Below are positions 8,942 through 19,373 of a DNA stretch of 64,000 nucleotides, in pieces. Below the pieces are notes generated by a model, which ran no database searches, was not told the DNA's origin, and saw only the letters and a program-made list of their open reading frames with translations. The position numbers were made by a program, and so were the translations under genes. The stretch is from the NCBI GenBank assembly GCA_947448625.1, contig CANFOT010000006.1, forward strand, positions 1 to 64,000. Direction: 5' to 3'. Source of the DNA: Burkholderiaceae bacterium. Lineage in GTDB: Bacteria; Pseudomonadota; Gammaproteobacteria; Burkholderiales; Burkholderiaceae. Within the stretch, counting starts at the first letter, position 1. Each line of letters opens with the position of its first letter.

Positions 8942-10501
8942 ATGTGCACCAAATCCTCTACACTCTCCGTCATTAGCCTATTGGCCTTTCTATGGGTTAG
9001 CCCACTAATTACGAGGCAAGCTTACTCTGCCGACCTAGTTTCCCAAGAAACTGCCCTTCAGTACATCCCCAAGGCCGTAGCAGCCAGCCTTGAGAAAAAC
9101 CAAATTCCTAAAGAAGCGATCAGTATTTCAGTGCTTGAAATTGGGCTGGGACGGCCAGGGAAAATTTCAGCAAAAACAGAGGTGGACTGGCGTTCTAAGC
9201 AGGCAATGAACCCAGCATCAACCATGAAGCTGGTCACCACCCTCGCTGGCTTAGATGTATTGGGGCCTCAGTATCGTTGGCGTACGAATGTCTATACCGA
9301 CGGACTCATTCGACAAGGCACCCTCAAAGGCAACCTCTATTTGCAAGGGACTGGTGATCCAAAGCTAGTCCCTGAAGAAATGGCCAAATTGATGAAGGCC
9401 TTACAAAATCTGGGTATTCAGAAAATTGATGGCAACCTATTCTTTGATAGAAGCGCCTATGCACCCAATGCCATGGAGCACAACACGATAGATGGTGAAT
9501 CTTTGCGTGCCTATAACGTGCCGCCAGATCCCCTGCTTTATGCATTTAGGACGCTTTCATTCCAACTGGGCAAATCGCGTACCGCAGACTTTATTGATAT
9601 CAGCTACACGCCACTCCTATCCCAGCTCAAAGTGATCAACCAAATGCAATTGATTGATCAGTCTTGTGACAACTGGAAAAGCAGTATTCGTTTTAACCTG
9701 GATCCCGAAGGGGATGGGGCCAGTACCAATCAACTCCTGACTGCGCAGTTCTCTGGTAGCTTTCCCAATACCTGCAAGGGAGTGAACTACAACGTCGTTG
9801 CCTTGGATGCCAACACCTTTCTTACTCAAGGATTCGCTGCGGCCTGGGAATTAGCTGGCGGAACTTGGACTCAAGCGCCCACCGGAAAGCCTGGTACCGT
9901 TCCGCTAGCATCGCGACTGCTACTGCAGTTTGAAGGCATTGCTTTGGCGGATGATGTACAGGACATTAATAAGTACTCCAATAATGTGATGGCCAGGCAA
10001 TTGATGTTGACTTTGGCTTTAGAGAAAATGGGCAAGCCGGCGACCACCGAAAATGGTGAGCTCGTCATTCAGAGTTGGCTGAAGGGCTTAGGCCTCCAGT
10101 TCCCCGAACTCGTCATTGAGAATGGCTCCGGTCTATCTCGCAATGAGGCAATCTCTGCCGAGCACATGACGCAACTATTAGTTGCAGCACGTAACCTATC
10201 CGCGGCCGATATCTTTTATAACAGTCTGCCGATTGCAGGCACTGATGGCACGATGAGAAACCGCCTCATGGCACATTTACGGAAATTCTTACATCTGAAG
10301 AAAAAGCCTGAAGCCCGAATTAAAACTGGCTCACTTGCAGATGTCAGAGCAATATCAGGCTATGTGATGAGTAAGTCTGGAAAGTTGTATGCAGTAACTT
10401 CTTTCATTAACCACCCCAATGCCTGGAAAGGTTTAGAAGCGCACGATCAATTATTAGCGTGGCTACTAGACGACGGACCAGAGCCAAAACAAGCGCGCTG
10501 A
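8942..10501 (+). CDS. dacB: D-alanyl-D-alanine carboxypeptidase/endopeptidase (PBP4, peptidase S13)
   Basis: A 519-residue periplasmic enzyme that trims or cuts cross-links in peptidoglycan. Residues 1-30 are a signal peptide. All three penicillin-binding motifs are present: SxxK as S93-T-M-K96, SxN as S346-N-N348, and KTG at 461-463. The insert between motifs 1 and 2 is long, as in the PBP4 class. The start is the first in-frame ATG after a stop codon at 8936-8938, and its ribosome site is poor. The 3' end overlaps the converging sua5 gene by 55 bases. Confidence 0.93.
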   Translation: MCTKSSTLSVISLLAFLWVSPLITRQAYSADLVSQETALQYIPKAVAASLEKNQIPKEAISISVLEIGLGRPGKISAKTEVDWRSKQAMNPASTMKLVTTLAGLDVLGPQYRWRTNVYTDGLIRQGTLKGNLYLQGTGDPKLVPEEMAKLMKALQNLGIQKIDGNLFFDRSAYAPNAMEHNTIDGESLRAYNVPPDPLLYAFRTLSFQLGKSRTADFIDISYTPLLSQLKVINQMQLIDQSCDNWKSSIRFNLDPEGDGASTNQLLTAQFSGSFPNTCKGVNYNVVALDANTFLTQGFAAAWELAGGTWTQAPTGKPGTVPLASRLLLQFEGIALADDVQDINKYSNNVMARQLMLTLALEKMGKPATTENGELVIQSWLKGLGLQFPELVIENGSGLSRNEAISAEHMTQLLVAARNLSAADIFYNSLPIAGTDGTMRNRLMAHLRKFLHLKKKPEARIKTGSLADVRAISGYVMSKSGKLYAVTSFINHPNAWKGLEAHDQLLAWLLDDGPEPKQAR

Positions 10502-11541
10502 AGTCGATCTCTAACACCATCCCACTCCTCGCCTGTTGGCGGCTCTGGGAACAAAATGAGATCCCAGCCCTGTTGATCCAAGTCTCGTAAAGATCGATAC
10601 AAGCGACTCGCAAATGCAGCACTATCACTCGGCACGACGACTTCCTCAAAATGCACAGAAGGGTGGCCATCATGACTCAAGGAAGAATCTGAATCCCACA
10701 CAGCAACTGCGACACGTGACTTGATGTCCGGAAACTCGCTGAGTGCATCCAATACCCGGCCTGGTGCATACAGACGTAACGGTGTTGTTGGTGCATAGTG
10801 CGCACGCAAACTACCTGAGACTCTAGGCAGATTAGCATCTAGCTTAACTGTCTCGACTTCATCAGGCAAATACACCGTAATACCTGTCTTAGAAAAAATT
10901 TCACTAGGCGTGATGAGTCCTGGTCGCAACAAGACTGCGTGATCGCCAGAAGATAAATCAATGATGGTAGATTCAATACCAACCTCGCAATCACCGCCAT
11001 CCAAAATCATGAGATCCAACATTCCTTCAAACTCACTACGAACATCAGCTGCACTCGTAGGGGATACTTTTCCAAAGCGATTAGCTGAAGGTGCAACCAC
11101 GCCACCTTTAAATTTACGGAGTAACTCTTGCGCAATAGGATGAGCGGGTGCGCGAATGGCGACCGTATCCTGACCACCAGTTGCCTCTAGCGGAACACTT
11201 TTATCTTTTTTAAAAACCAATGTGAGGGGTCCGGGCCAAAATGCATGAATCAGCTTCAGCGCGTCTTCAGAAATATCCCTCACCCAAGGGGTAAGCACTA
11301 ACACCCAATCGACCTGGGCTTGATCAAACTTATCAGGAGCTGCTATATGAACTATCAAGGGATGGTTGGACGGGCGGCCCTTGGCTGCGAATACTTTCTT
11401 AATGGCCTCGGGATTTTTAGCATCAGCACCCAATCCATATACGGTTTCAGTTGGAAATGCGACTAAGCCGCCATCTCGCAAGGTTTGCACTGCCTCGTTA
11501 ATTACTGCAGATGACTGCAGCAAGCTACTATCGCTGGACAT
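10447..11541 (-). CDS. L-threonylcarbamoyladenylate synthase (Sua5 type)
   Basis: This makes threonylcarbamoyl-AMP from threonine, bicarbonate and ATP, the first step of the t6A37 tRNA modification. At 364 residues it is the long Sua5 form. It has an N-terminal YrdC domain (about 10-210, with AFPTETVYGLGADA and KGRPSNHPLIVH) followed by a C-terminal Sua5 domain (about 240-360). It is the last gene of the pgk-to-sua5 minus-strand run, starting 2 bases after purK. The 3' end overlaps dacB by 55 bases. Confidence 0.93.
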   Translation of the reverse strand: MSSDSSLLQSSAVINEAVQTLRDGGLVAFPTETVYGLGADAKNPEAIKKVFAAKGRPSNHPLIVHIAAPDKFDQAQVDWVLVLTPWVRDISEDALKLIHAFWPGPLTLVFKKDKSVPLEATGGQDTVAIRAPAHPIAQELLRKFKGGVVAPSANRFGKVSPTSAADVRSEFEGMLDLMILDGGDCEVGIESTIIDLSSGDHAVLLRPGLITPSEIFSKTGITVYLPDEVETVKLDANLPRVSGSLRAHYAPTTPLRLYAPGRVLDALSEFPDIKSRVAVAVWDSDSSLSHDGHPSVHFEEVVVPSDSAAFASRLYRSLRDLDQQGWDLILFPEPPTGEEWDGVRDRLQRACFGSGPSSSSHANN

Positions 11542-11543
11542 TT

Positions 11544-12728
11544 CTAGGGCTCAATCCCTAATTCGACAGCGACAGCTGCGCAATTTTGACGCGCTTGATT
11601 GAGTGACTCGCCCAAACAATTAATGTGACCCATCTTGCGACCCATACGTGGTTCAGACTTCCCATATAGATGTAACTTCGCATCCGGATGCGAGAGCACC
11701 TTGTCCCAAGCAGGCTCTCTTGCCCTATCTTCGCTACCTTCATACCAAAGATCTCCTAAGAGATTGAGCATAGAGACCGGGGCTAGTAAACGGGTGTCAC
11801 CCAAGGGTAAGCGAGCCATGCTTCTGACCTGCTGTTCAAACTGACTACTGACACAAGCATCCATGGTGTAGTGGCCAGAATTATGGGGGCGCGGGGCGAT
11901 TTCGTTTGCCACAATGTCGCCACTCTTGAGTACAAAGAACTCCACACATAAGACGCCAACGTAATCAATCTTACGAATCAACGCTTTAGCGGCTTCAATA
12001 ATCTTTTTCTCTTGCGCAGGCTTAAGTGATGGCGCCGGCACAGTAGAGGTATGCAGGATGCCATCGCGATGGATATTTTGAGAAACTGGGTATGCCACCA
12101 CGGCATCATCATATCCACGCACCACTAAAGCAGACACTTCAAAATCCAAATCCATACGCTTTTCAAGAACGCAAGGTACCCTACCTAATTCAGCCCAAGC
12201 GGCAACGAGGTTGGCAGAGTCATAAATCGTGATTTGACCTTTACCGTCGTAACCCATGCGAGCGGTCTTTAGAATTCCAGGGAAAAGATCTGTGGGCACA
12301 TGTGGAATATCTGCATCATGCTCAACTACAAAATAAGGTACAGGGCCAATATTAGTTTCTGCCTTCCAGGTGGCAAGGAACTTTTTCTCAGCAACGCGGT
12401 TTTGAGCCAAAGACACGCAACTGCTACGAGGTGCCACAAAGACACCTAAAGATTCCAGCTCGTCTAAAGCTTGTGCAGGAACATTTTCAAATTCAGTGCT
12501 GACTGATTTGCATAATGCTGCCATCTCTTTTAAAGCGGCAGAGTTGGTGTAATCGGCTTGAATGAATTTTTCAGCAATAGAACCAGCAGGGCTATCTGAC
12601 CCAGGATCAAGAACGCAGACCTTGTATCCCATCGCCTGAGCAGCTTGCGTAAACATCCGCCCCAATTGACCGCCACCTAAAATCCCTAAATACGAGCCCG
12701 GCAAAATGGGCTCCAAACGATCTGCCAT
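11544..12728 (-). CDS. purK: N5-carboxyaminoimidazole ribonucleotide synthase
   Basis: A 394-residue ATP-grasp enzyme that carboxylates AIR to N5-CAIR in purine synthesis. The N-terminal LGILGGGQLGRMF is the typical PurK start, and the ATP-grasp core includes GYDGKGQ near residue 160 and VEFFVL...NEIAPRPHNSGH near 265-285. It starts 2 bases after purE, its immediate partner in the pathway, and sua5 follows 2 bases downstream. Confidence 0.96.
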   Translation of the reverse strand: MADRLEPILPGSYLGILGGGQLGRMFTQAAQAMGYKVCVLDPGSDSPAGSIAEKFIQADYTNSAALKEMAALCKSVSTEFENVPAQALDELESLGVFVAPRSSCVSLAQNRVAEKKFLATWKAETNIGPVPYFVVEHDADIPHVPTDLFPGILKTARMGYDGKGQITIYDSANLVAAWAELGRVPCVLEKRMDLDFEVSALVVRGYDDAVVAYPVSQNIHRDGILHTSTVPAPSLKPAQEKKIIEAAKALIRKIDYVGVLCVEFFVLKSGDIVANEIAPRPHNSGHYTMDACVSSQFEQQVRSMARLPLGDTRLLAPVSMLNLLGDLWYEGSEDRAREPAWDKVLSHPDAKLHLYGKSEPRMGRKMGHINCLGESLNQARQNCAAVAVELGIEP

Positions 12729-12730
12729 TG

Positions 12731-13225
12731 TTAATATCCCGGCAAATTCATAGAGCGCGCAGTATCGGACTGCTTCGTACGAAACGCTTCTAACTGCTTT
12801 GCTATTGCAGGATCATTCACGGCTAAATTGGCAATCACATGCAAAGCAGCGTTTGCTGCACCCGCCTCACCAATCGCAAATGTTGCCACTGGAATGCCTT
12901 TAGGCATTTGCACGATGGAGTAGAGAGAATCTTCACCACGCAAATATTTGCTAGCAACTGGAACGCCATAAATGGGAACAATTGTTTTGGAGGCCAACAT
13001 ACCCGGCAAATGGGCTGCACCGCCAGCACCAGCAATAATTGCCTTTAGGCCGTTTTTAGAGGCATTCTCTGCATACGCAAACATATCGTCAGGCATGCGA
13101 TGGGCGGAAACCACTTTAGCCTCATGAGCGATGCCAAATTGCTCCAGCATTTGAGCGGCGTGCTGCATGGTGTCCCAATCTGAATTGGAGCCCATTACTA
13201 TTCCGACTACTGGCTTTTTGCTCAT
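12731..13225 (-). CDS. purE: N5-CAIR mutase, PurE class I
   Basis: A 164-residue enzyme that moves the carboxyl group of N5-CAIR to give [17 protein letters not shown] (residues 8-20), VVSAHRMPD (38-46, with the catalytic His) and [12 protein letters not shown] (66-77) are the family signature. It is followed at 2 bases by purK. The purK-purE pairing implies the two-step bacterial route rather than direct AIR carboxylation. Confidence 0.96.
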   Translation of the reverse strand: MSKKPVVGIVMGSNSDWDTMQHAAQMLEQFGIAHEAKVVSAHRMPDDMFAYAENASKNGLKAIIAGAGGAAHLPGMLASKTIVPIYGVPVASKYLRGEDSLYSIVQMPKGIPVATFAIGEAGAANAALHVIANLAVNDPAIAKQLEAFRTKQSDTARSMNLPGY

Positions 13226-13306
13226 CTACCTCTCCAAATGCCCTGATCTAAAACGTTAATCTATCTAAGCCCTGATTATCCCAGCCTTTTTAGGGCCACA
13301 AGGAAA

Positions 13307-14203
13307 TTAGACCTTAGTTAAGCGAGCGAGAGCTTCGCGGTACTTTTCCGCTGTTTTATCAATCACATCGGCCGGTAATGCTGGTGCAGGAGCTGTTTTA
13401 GCCCACAGCTTGCCATCTACCATAGCCGTCTCAAGCCAATCCCGGACAAACTGCTTGTCATAGGAGGGGGGATTTGCACCCACATAATAGGTTTCAGCAG
13501 GCCAAAAACGGGAAGAGTCGGCAGTCAGGATTTCGTCCATCAACACCAACTGACCAGCATCATCTAAACCAAATTCAAACTTGGTATCAGCAATAATGAT
13601 CCCGCGAGTCGCAGCGTATTCAGAAGCTTCCTTATACAAACGAATGCTGACTTCACGAATCTGAACGGCCAACTTCTCACCAATCATCTCGATCACTTTT
13701 TCAAAGGAGATGTTTTCATCATGCTCGCCCACTTCTGCTTTAGCAGCAGGAGTAAAAATAGGCTCAGGTAACTTCTGGGCATTTTCAAGGCCCGCTGGCA
13801 ATGCAATGCCGCATACCCTTCCAGTTTCTTTGTAGTCTTTCCAGCCGCTACCAGCTAGATAACCACGCACCACCGCCTCAACCAAGATAGGCTTGAGTCT
13901 TTTAGCCACTACTGCGCGGCCCTTCACCTGATCTACCTCATCTGCCGGTACAACGCTTTCAGGATCAATTCCAGTTAAGTGATTTGGGATGACATTCGCT
14001 AATCTCTCAAACCAAAAATTAGCCATTTGATTGAGCACAATACCCTTCTCAGGAATAGGCTGACCCATGACTACGTCAAAAGCAGATAAACGATCAGTAG
14101 TGATCATGAGTAATTTGTCATCTCCAAGCGCATAAACATCGCGCACTTTTCCCTTAGATAACAAAGGGAGAGATTTAATAGAGGTTGCGTATAAAGCTGG
14201 CAT
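13307..14203 (-). CDS. purC: SAICAR synthase
   Basis: A 298-residue enzyme that joins CAIR and aspartate using ATP. The motifs [19 protein letters not shown] (14-32), [10 protein letters not shown], and the C-terminal [15 protein letters not shown] are characteristic. This is the longer form typical of betaproteobacteria. It starts 7 bases after fba and 81 bases upstream of purE. Confidence 0.96.
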   Translation of the reverse strand: MPALYATSIKSLPLLSKGKVRDVYALGDDKLLMITTDRLSAFDVVMGQPIPEKGIVLNQMANFWFERLANVIPNHLTGIDPESVVPADEVDQVKGRAVVAKRLKPILVEAVVRGYLAGSGWKDYKETGRVCGIALPAGLENAQKLPEPIFTPAAKAEVGEHDENISFEKVIEMIGEKLAVQIREVSIRLYKEASEYAATRGIIIADTKFEFGLDDAGQLVLMDEILTADSSRFWPAETYYVGANPPSYDKQFVRDWLETAMVDGKLWAKTAPAPALPADVIDKTAEKYREALARLTKV

Positions 14204-14210
14204 TTTTATC

Positions 14211-15275
14211 TCACTTCACGATCTGGGCTAATTTGCCACTCTTATACAGCTCAGCCATTTTTTCCAAAGGAATTGGCTTAATTTTGGATGCTTGTCCTGA
14301 GCTACCAAAAGCATTGAAGCGCGCAATACAAACCTTCTTAGCCGCCTCTCGTGCAGGCTTCAGATAATCGCGTGGATCAAACTTGCTTGGATTCTCGAAC
14401 AAGTAGCGGCGGATAGCGCCAGTCATTGCCAAACGAATATCGGTATCGATATTAATCTTGCGCACGCCGTTTTTAATACCCTCTTGAATTTCTTCAACAG
14501 GCACACCATAAGTTTCTTTCATATCCCCACCAAACTCACGAATCTCAGCGAGCAATTCTTGTGGAACACTAGATGAGCCATGCATTACTAAATGTGTATT
14601 TGGAATACGTGTGTGGATTTCTTTAATACGCTCGATTGCTAAGATATCGCCAGTAGGCTTCTTAGTAAATTTGTAGGCGCCGTGACTAGTTCCAATGGCG
14701 ATTGCTAAGGCGTCACACTGTGTAGCTTTTACAAAATCAGCTGCCTGCTCAACATCTGTCAACAGCTGCTCGCGCGTCATCTTACCGTCGGCACCGTGAC
14801 CATCTTCTTTATCACCCTGCATGGTCTCAAGCGAGCCAAGAACACCCAACTCCGCTTCAACAGTCACTCCGATAGAGTGAGAGAACTTCACTACCTCTCT
14901 GGACACATCAACGTTGTATTCATAACTAGCAACGGTCTTACCATCAGCCTCTAAAGAGCCGTCCATCATCACGCTAGTAAAGCCGCTCTTAATTGCGGCC
15001 ATGCATACCGCTGGACTTTGGCCATGATCTTGATGCATCACGACCGGAATATGTGGGTAAGCCTCAACCGCAGCAGAAATCAAATGACGTAAGAATGCTT
15101 CACCAGCATATTTACGAGCACCAGCAGAAGCCTGCATGATGACAGGAGAATCAGCTTCGTGGGCAGCCTCCATGATCGCCGTTACCTGCTCTAAGTTGTT
15201 AACGTTAAATGCCGGCAAGCCGTAGCCATTTTCAGCAGCGTGATCCAAGAGTTGTCGTAAAGATACTAAAGCCAT
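14211..15275 (-). CDS. fba: Fructose-bisphosphate aldolase, class II
   Basis: A 354-residue zinc aldolase that interconverts fructose-1,6-bisphosphate and two triose phosphates. Zinc-site and substrate motifs are [10 protein letters not shown] (near 78-87), GTSHGAYKF (near 194) and MHGSSSVPQ (near 228). The start [19 protein letters not shown] is typical of the class II Calvin-type subgroup. It lies between pyk (59 bases upstream) and purC (7 bases downstream). Confidence 0.96.
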   Translation of the reverse strand: MALVSLRQLLDHAAENGYGLPAFNVNNLEQVTAIMEAAHEADSPVIMQASAGARKYAGEAFLRHLISAAVEAYPHIPVVMHQDHGQSPAVCMAAIKSGFTSVMMDGSLEADGKTVASYEYNVDVSREVVKFSHSIGVTVEAELGVLGSLETMQGDKEDGHGADGKMTREQLLTDVEQAADFVKATQCDALAIAIGTSHGAYKFTKKPTGDILAIERIKEIHTRIPNTHLVMHGSSSVPQELLAEIREFGGDMKETYGVPVEEIQEGIKNGVRKINIDTDIRLAMTGAIRRYLFENPSKFDPRDYLKPAREAAKKVCIARFNAFGSSGQASKIKPIPLEKMAELYKSGKLAQIVK

Positions 15276-15334
15276 GTTGATCTCTTAATTAAAAATGTTA
15301 GTAATGAATGATTGAATAAATACTAAAAAGTGAA

Positions 15335-16771
15335 TTACTTCACTTCAATAATTTTGAGTGAATTCGTGCCACCAGGCTCACCCATCGGCTCACCAGAAGT
15401 TAGGACAACAACATCACCCTTGTTCACCGCGCCCAAATTTTTCAGGCAATCCTCTACCTCTTGCAACGCGGTATCACGATGTTTGGTGTAATCCAACCCA
15501 ATAGGAAATACATTCCGATAAGTACTCAAGGCACGCTGCGTTGCAATCTTCGAAGTTAAAGCAAAAATGGGGACATGGATATTGTGACGGCTCATCCAAA
15601 CCGCAGTAGAGCCAGAGTCCGTCAAGGCGGCAATAGCATTGGCATTAAGGTGGTGAGCCGTAAATAGCGCACCCAACGCAATCGTTTGATCAATGCGTGA
15701 GAAGGTTTGATCTAAGAAGTCAGTATCTAGCTTTACTCGGTCTGACTTTTCAGCCTCAACACAAATCTCGGCCATCGCCTTGATCGTTTGGACTGGATAC
15801 ATACCTGCAGCGGATTCAGCAGAAAGCATGACAGCATCCGTGCCATCTAAAACCGCATTAGCTACGTCACTCACTTCAGCACGAGTAGGCACTGGAGCAT
15901 TAATCATCGACTCCATCATCTGCGTTGCGGTGATCGTAAATTTATCTGCCTCAAGTGCTAGTTTGATCATGCGCTTTTGCAAAGCAGGAACGGCTGGATT
16001 GCCAACCTCAATTGCCAAGTCGCCGCGTGCAACCATGATGCCATCGCTCTCCGCAATGATGCTGTTGAGAGCCTCGGGCTCAATCGCTTCTGCACGCTCA
16101 ACCTTGGCAATGGTGCGAACTTTGCCAACGCCATATTTTGCGCTGGCAGCATCTGCTAGCTTGCGGGCATAGGCCATGTCTGCGCCGTCTTTTGGGAAAC
16201 TGATTGCTAGAAAATCGACGCCCATCGCAATCGCCGCATCCAAATCAGCGATATCTTTTTCTGTCAGCGCTGGAGCGGTTAAGCCACCGCCTGCGCGATT
16301 AATACCTTTGTTATTGGAGAGCGGGCCACCCTGCTCGACGAGGGTAAATATCTCTCCACCATTCACGCTCTCAACGCGAAGTACAACTAAGCCATCATTT
16401 AACAGGAGGCGATCACCTGGCTTGACATCTTGCGGCAACTCCAGGTAATCCAAACCTACGCGCTCTTGATTACCAAGCTCACAAGCAACATCCAAAATAA
16501 ATTGCGCACCTTCTTTTAAAAGGATTTTGCTGTCAATAAATTTACCCACACGAATTTTTGGCCCTTGAAGGTCGGCCATGATGCCAACCTCTTTGCCAAC
16601 TTCCGCAGAAATGCTACGCACTAAATCATGACGTGCTTTATGGTCAGCAACAGTGCCATGAGAAAAGTTCATTCTGACGACATCCACACCCGCACGAATC
16701 ATCTCGCGCAATACTTCAGGCTTTTCTGATGCAGGCCCTAGTGTGGCAATAATCTTTGTTGCTCTCAACAT
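15335..16771 (-). CDS. pyk: Pyruvate kinase
   Basis: A 478-residue enzyme that converts phosphoenolpyruvate and ADP to pyruvate and ATP. It starts MLRATKIIATLGPAS, and contains VVRMNFSHG (34-42) and the signature ATQMMESMI with GTDAVMLSAESA near residues 280-320. Its length is normal. It starts 2 bases after pgk and is followed by fba. Confidence 0.96.
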   Translation of the reverse strand: MLRATKIIATLGPASEKPEVLREMIRAGVDVVRMNFSHGTVADHKARHDLVRSISAEVGKEVGIMADLQGPKIRVGKFIDSKILLKEGAQFILDVACELGNQERVGLDYLELPQDVKPGDRLLLNDGLVVLRVESVNGGEIFTLVEQGGPLSNNKGINRAGGGLTAPALTEKDIADLDAAIAMGVDFLAISFPKDGADMAYARKLADAASAKYGVGKVRTIAKVERAEAIEPEALNSIIAESDGIMVARGDLAIEVGNPAVPALQKRMIKLALEADKFTITATQMMESMINAPVPTRAEVSDVANAVLDGTDAVMLSAESAAGMYPVQTIKAMAEICVEAEKSDRVKLDTDFLDQTFSRIDQTIALGALFTAHHLNANAIAALTDSGSTAVWMSRHNIHVPIFALTSKIATQRALSTYRNVFPIGLDYTKHRDTALQEVEDCLKNLGAVNKGDVVVLTSGEPMGEPGGTNSLKIIEVK

Positions 16772-16773
16772 GT

Positions 16774-17985
16774 TTAGTCTTTCGCTCTTTCAGCTAGCAC
16801 TGCAAAGGCTGGCAAGGTCTTGCCCTCTAAGAACTCCAGAAAGGCGCCACCACCAGTAGAGATGTAATCCACTTGATTCTCAATGCCATATTTCGCAATT
16901 GCTGCCAAGGTATCACCGCCACCCGCAATTGAAAATGCAGGTGAATGGGCAATTGCTGCCGCCAACATTTTGGTGCCGCCACCAAACTGATCAATCTCAA
17001 ATACACCTAATGGGCCATTCCATACAATCGTGCCAGCATGTGCCAACATGATGGATAAACGTGCAGCAGTTTTAGGGCCGATATCCAAAATCATGTCATC
17101 CTCCGCCACTTGATCTGCAGCCACACGGTTCGCACGTGCCAATGGAGAGAGCTCATTAGCAACTACAACATCTTCAGGGATAGGAACATGCGCACCGCGC
17201 TTTTCCATGATCTCCATAATTTCTCGAGCCTCATCAACTAAGTCTGGCTCTGCTAGTGATTTACCAATTGGCAGACCTTTAGCTAGCATGAAGGTATTGG
17301 CAATACCACCACCTACAATTAACTCATCCACTTTGTCAGCTAGAGCCTTGAGAATAGTCAGTTTCGACGACACTTTAGAGCCTGCCACAATCGCCACCAA
17401 TGGGCGCTTAGGACTTGCTAGAGCGCGACTCAAAGCATCTAATTCAGCGGCCATCAAAGGGCCTGCACAGGCAATGGGAGCAAATTTAGCTACGCCATTA
17501 GTAGTCGCTTCAGCACGATGAGCAGTACCAAAGGCATCGTTGACATATACATCACACAGAGCAGCGATCTTTTTAGCTAGCTCATCGCTATTCTTTTTCT
17601 CGCCCACATTGAGCCGGCAGTTCTCCAGCAATACCAACTCGCCTGGATTAACTTCAAAATTACCATTAACCCAATCGCTAATTAAAGGAACTTTGCGATT
17701 TAAGAGCATTGCAATTCGATCAGCAACCGGAGCCAAACTATCTTCAGGCTTAAATTCACCCTCAGTTGGACGCCCCAGATGCGAGGTCACCATGACAGCC
17801 GCGCCGGCATCCAAACACATTTGCACCGCTGGCATAGAAGCCCTAATCCGAGTGTCTTCCGTAATATTGCCCACATCATCCTGGGGAACATTGAGGTCAG
17901 CGCGGATTAAAACCCGTTTTCCCTTGAGAAGACCTGCTGCAGCTAATTCGCTAAGGCGTTTTACTTTAAAGAGAGATTCCGGCAT
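16774..17985 (-). CDS. pgk: Phosphoglycerate kinase
   Basis: A 403-residue glycolytic kinase that transfers phosphate from 1,3-bisphosphoglycerate to ADP. The motifs [15 protein letters not shown] near the N-terminus, [11 protein letters not shown], and the C-terminal GGGDTLAAI and [18 protein letters not shown] are typical. The frame stays open to an ATG at 18075, giving 433 residues. I choose the ATG at 17985 because it gives the usual family length and because a candidate promoter (18024-18053) would place the transcript start inside the longer form. The ribosome site is weak at both. It leads the pgk-pyk-fba-purC-purE-purK-sua5 run. Confidence 0.93.
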   Translation of the reverse strand: MPESLFKVKRLSELAAAGLLKGKRVLIRADLNVPQDDVGNITEDTRIRASMPAVQMCLDAGAAVMVTSHLGRPTEGEFKPEDSLAPVADRIAMLLNRKVPLISDWVNGNFEVNPGELVLLENCRLNVGEKKNSDELAKKIAALCDVYVNDAFGTAHRAEATTNGVAKFAPIACAGPLMAAELDALSRALASPKRPLVAIVAGSKVSSKLTILKALADKVDELIVGGGIANTFMLAKGLPIGKSLAEPDLVDEAREIMEIMEKRGAHVPIPEDVVVANELSPLARANRVAADQVAEDDMILDIGPKTAARLSIMLAHAGTIVWNGPLGVFEIDQFGGGTKMLAAAIAHSPAFSIAGGGDTLAAIAKYGIENQVDYISTGGGAFLEFLEGKTLPAFAVLAERAKD

Positions 17986-18023
17986 GAGAATGGGCAAATT
18001 AAGTGATTTATCGGGAATGCTCC

Positions 18024-18053
18024 ATTCTAAATCGTCCGAGCCTGCCACCCCAA
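18024..18053 (-). promoter_or_regulatory. Candidate promoter of the pgk gene run
   Basis: On the minus strand TTGGGG (18048-18053) and TAGAAT (18024-18029) are 18 bases apart. Transcription would begin near 18017, about 30 bases upstream of the chosen pgk ATG. The -35 match is weak. Confidence 0.35.
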
Positions 18054-18117
18054 AGGAATTGGGCTGCCCCGCCACGCTCCCTGCTCTACAATAAAGGCTT
18101 GGACGCTTTTCAAGGTC

Positions 18118-18135
18118 CGGGGGCTAAAACCCCCG
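18118..18135. other. Hairpin in the ilvE upstream region
   Basis: A 6-bp GC stem CGGGGG / CCCCCG with loop CTAAAA lies about 65 bases upstream of ilvE, in the divergent pgk-ilvE gap. No T-run follows, so it is not a standard terminator or attenuator. TACAAT at 18087-18092 could be a -10 box for ilvE, but I see no good -35. Confidence 0.3.
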
Positions 18136-18198
18136 TCTGGCGCCCTGTTTTACCGAATCGAATCACCCAATTTATTAAATATTTAAAAGGTAGAGAAA

Positions 18199-19122
18199 AT
18201 GTCGATGTCCGACCGCGATGGCTTTATTTGGTCCGATGGGAAGCTTGTTCCCTGGCGTGAGGCCAATATTCATGTGCTAACCCACAGTCTCCACTACGGA
18301 ATGGGTGTTTTCGAGGGCATCCGCGCCTACAAAACCCCCCAAGGTACCGCTATTTTCCGCCTTCCAGAGCACGTTAAGCGCCTCTTTAACGGCACTAAGA
18401 TTTTCCAGATGAATATGCCCTGGACCCCTGAGCAGATCACTAGCGGCATTATTGAGGTTGTTAATAGCAATAAGTTGGAATCTTGCTATATCCGCCCCAT
18501 CATCTTCATTGGCTCTCAAAAACTCGGAATCTCACCAAAAGGCAACAGCATCCATACCGCGATTGCCGCCTGGGAATGGGGCGCTTATTTAGGTGAAGAT
18601 GGCCTTAACAAGGGTATCCGCGTTAAAACCTCCTCATTTACCCGCCACTTCGTAAACTCCTCACTAGTGCGCGCCAAGGCTTCTGGTTACTACATCAACT
18701 CGATTTTGGCCAATCAAGAAGTAACGGCCAACGGCTACGATGAAGCCCTCCTACTCGATACAGAAGGTTATGTATCTGAAGGCTCTGGCGAAAATATCTT
18801 TATCGTAAACAACGGCATTATTTACACTCCAGATTTGGCTTCTTGCTTAGACGGCATCACCCGTAATTCCATCATGCAAATCGCCAAAGACCTTGGCTAC
18901 GAATTGCGTGAGAAGCGCATCACTCGTGATGAGGTGTATTCAGCTGATGAAGCTTTCTTCACTGGCACAGCAGCTGAAGTAACACCCATTCGCGAGTTAG
19001 ATGATCGCACTATCGGTGATGGTAAACGTGGTCCGATTACCGAGCAAATCCAGAAGACTTACTTTGATGCGGTCTATGGTAGAAGTGATCAGTACAAATC
19101 TTGGCTGACTTACGTTAAGTAA
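18199..19122 (+). CDS. ilvE: Branched-chain amino acid aminotransferase
   Basis: A 307-residue PLP enzyme of fold class IV that catalyses the last step of Leu, Ile and Val synthesis. HSLHYGMGVFEGIRAY (29-44) and LVRAKASGYYINSILA, with the PLP lysine K160, are the family signature. EGSGENIF and the GTAAEVTPI motif follow. The ATG at 18205 is an alternative start two codons in. An AAGGTAGAG ribosome site precedes it. The zinc-ribbon gene follows 14 bases downstream. Confidence 0.95.
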   Translation: MSMSDRDGFIWSDGKLVPWREANIHVLTHSLHYGMGVFEGIRAYKTPQGTAIFRLPEHVKRLFNGTKIFQMNMPWTPEQITSGIIEVVNSNKLESCYIRPIIFIGSQKLGISPKGNSIHTAIAAWEWGAYLGEDGLNKGIRVKTSSFTRHFVNSSLVRAKASGYYINSILANQEVTANGYDEALLLDTEGYVSEGSGENIFIVNNGIIYTPDLASCLDGITRNSIMQIAKDLGYELREKRITRDEVYSADEAFFTGTAAEVTPIRELDDRTIGDGKRGPITEQIQKTYFDAVYGRSDQYKSWLTYVK

Positions 19123-19136
19123 TAGGAAATTAGAGA

Positions 19137-19328
19137 ATGAGTGACGCTCAAGTTGTAATGGTTGATGGCAATACAGATTTGCCTTTACATTGCCCAACCA
19201 ATAAAACACCTAGCTGGAATTCCCATCCGCGTGTATTTCTAGATGTTGCTAAAACGGGTGAAGCAAAGTGTCCTTATTGTGGCACTGAGTACAAACTCAT
19301 TCCTGGTACTGAGCCCCACGGGCACTAA
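19137..19328 (+). CDS. CHCC-type zinc-ribbon protein
   Basis: A 63-residue protein with one metal site formed by C19, H30, C45 and C48 (HCP...SHPRVFLD...CPYCG). This is the zf-CHCC pattern found in the C-terminal part of the complex I subunit NDUFS6 and in small proteobacterial proteins. Its role in bacteria is not established. It starts 14 bases after ilvE and lies ahead of waaF, so it is probably in the ilvE transcript. Confidence 0.85.
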   Translation: MSDAQVVMVDGNTDLPLHCPTNKTPSWNSHPRVFLDVAKTGEAKCPYCGTEYKLIPGTEPHGH

Positions 19329-19334
19329 ACCTAT

Positions 19335-19357
19335 CAGCACCCCTCAGCGGGGTGCTG
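19335..19357 (+). other. Intercistronic hairpin between the zinc-ribbon gene and waaF
   Basis: A strong 9-bp stem CAGCACCCC / GGGGTGCTG encloses a 5-base loop. There is no T-run, so it may stabilise or separate the upstream message rather than terminate it. Confidence 0.45.
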
Positions 19358-19373
19358 TGTCGGGATACCTCAT

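Noticed and set aside
15780-16448. Open frames on the plus strand opposite pyk
   Set aside because: These are antisense shadows. The minus-strand product is a full pyruvate kinase.
17986-18075. N-terminal extension of pgk by 30 residues to an ATG at 18075
   Set aside because: The extra residues do not resemble the family, and a candidate promoter (18024-18053) lies inside the extension.
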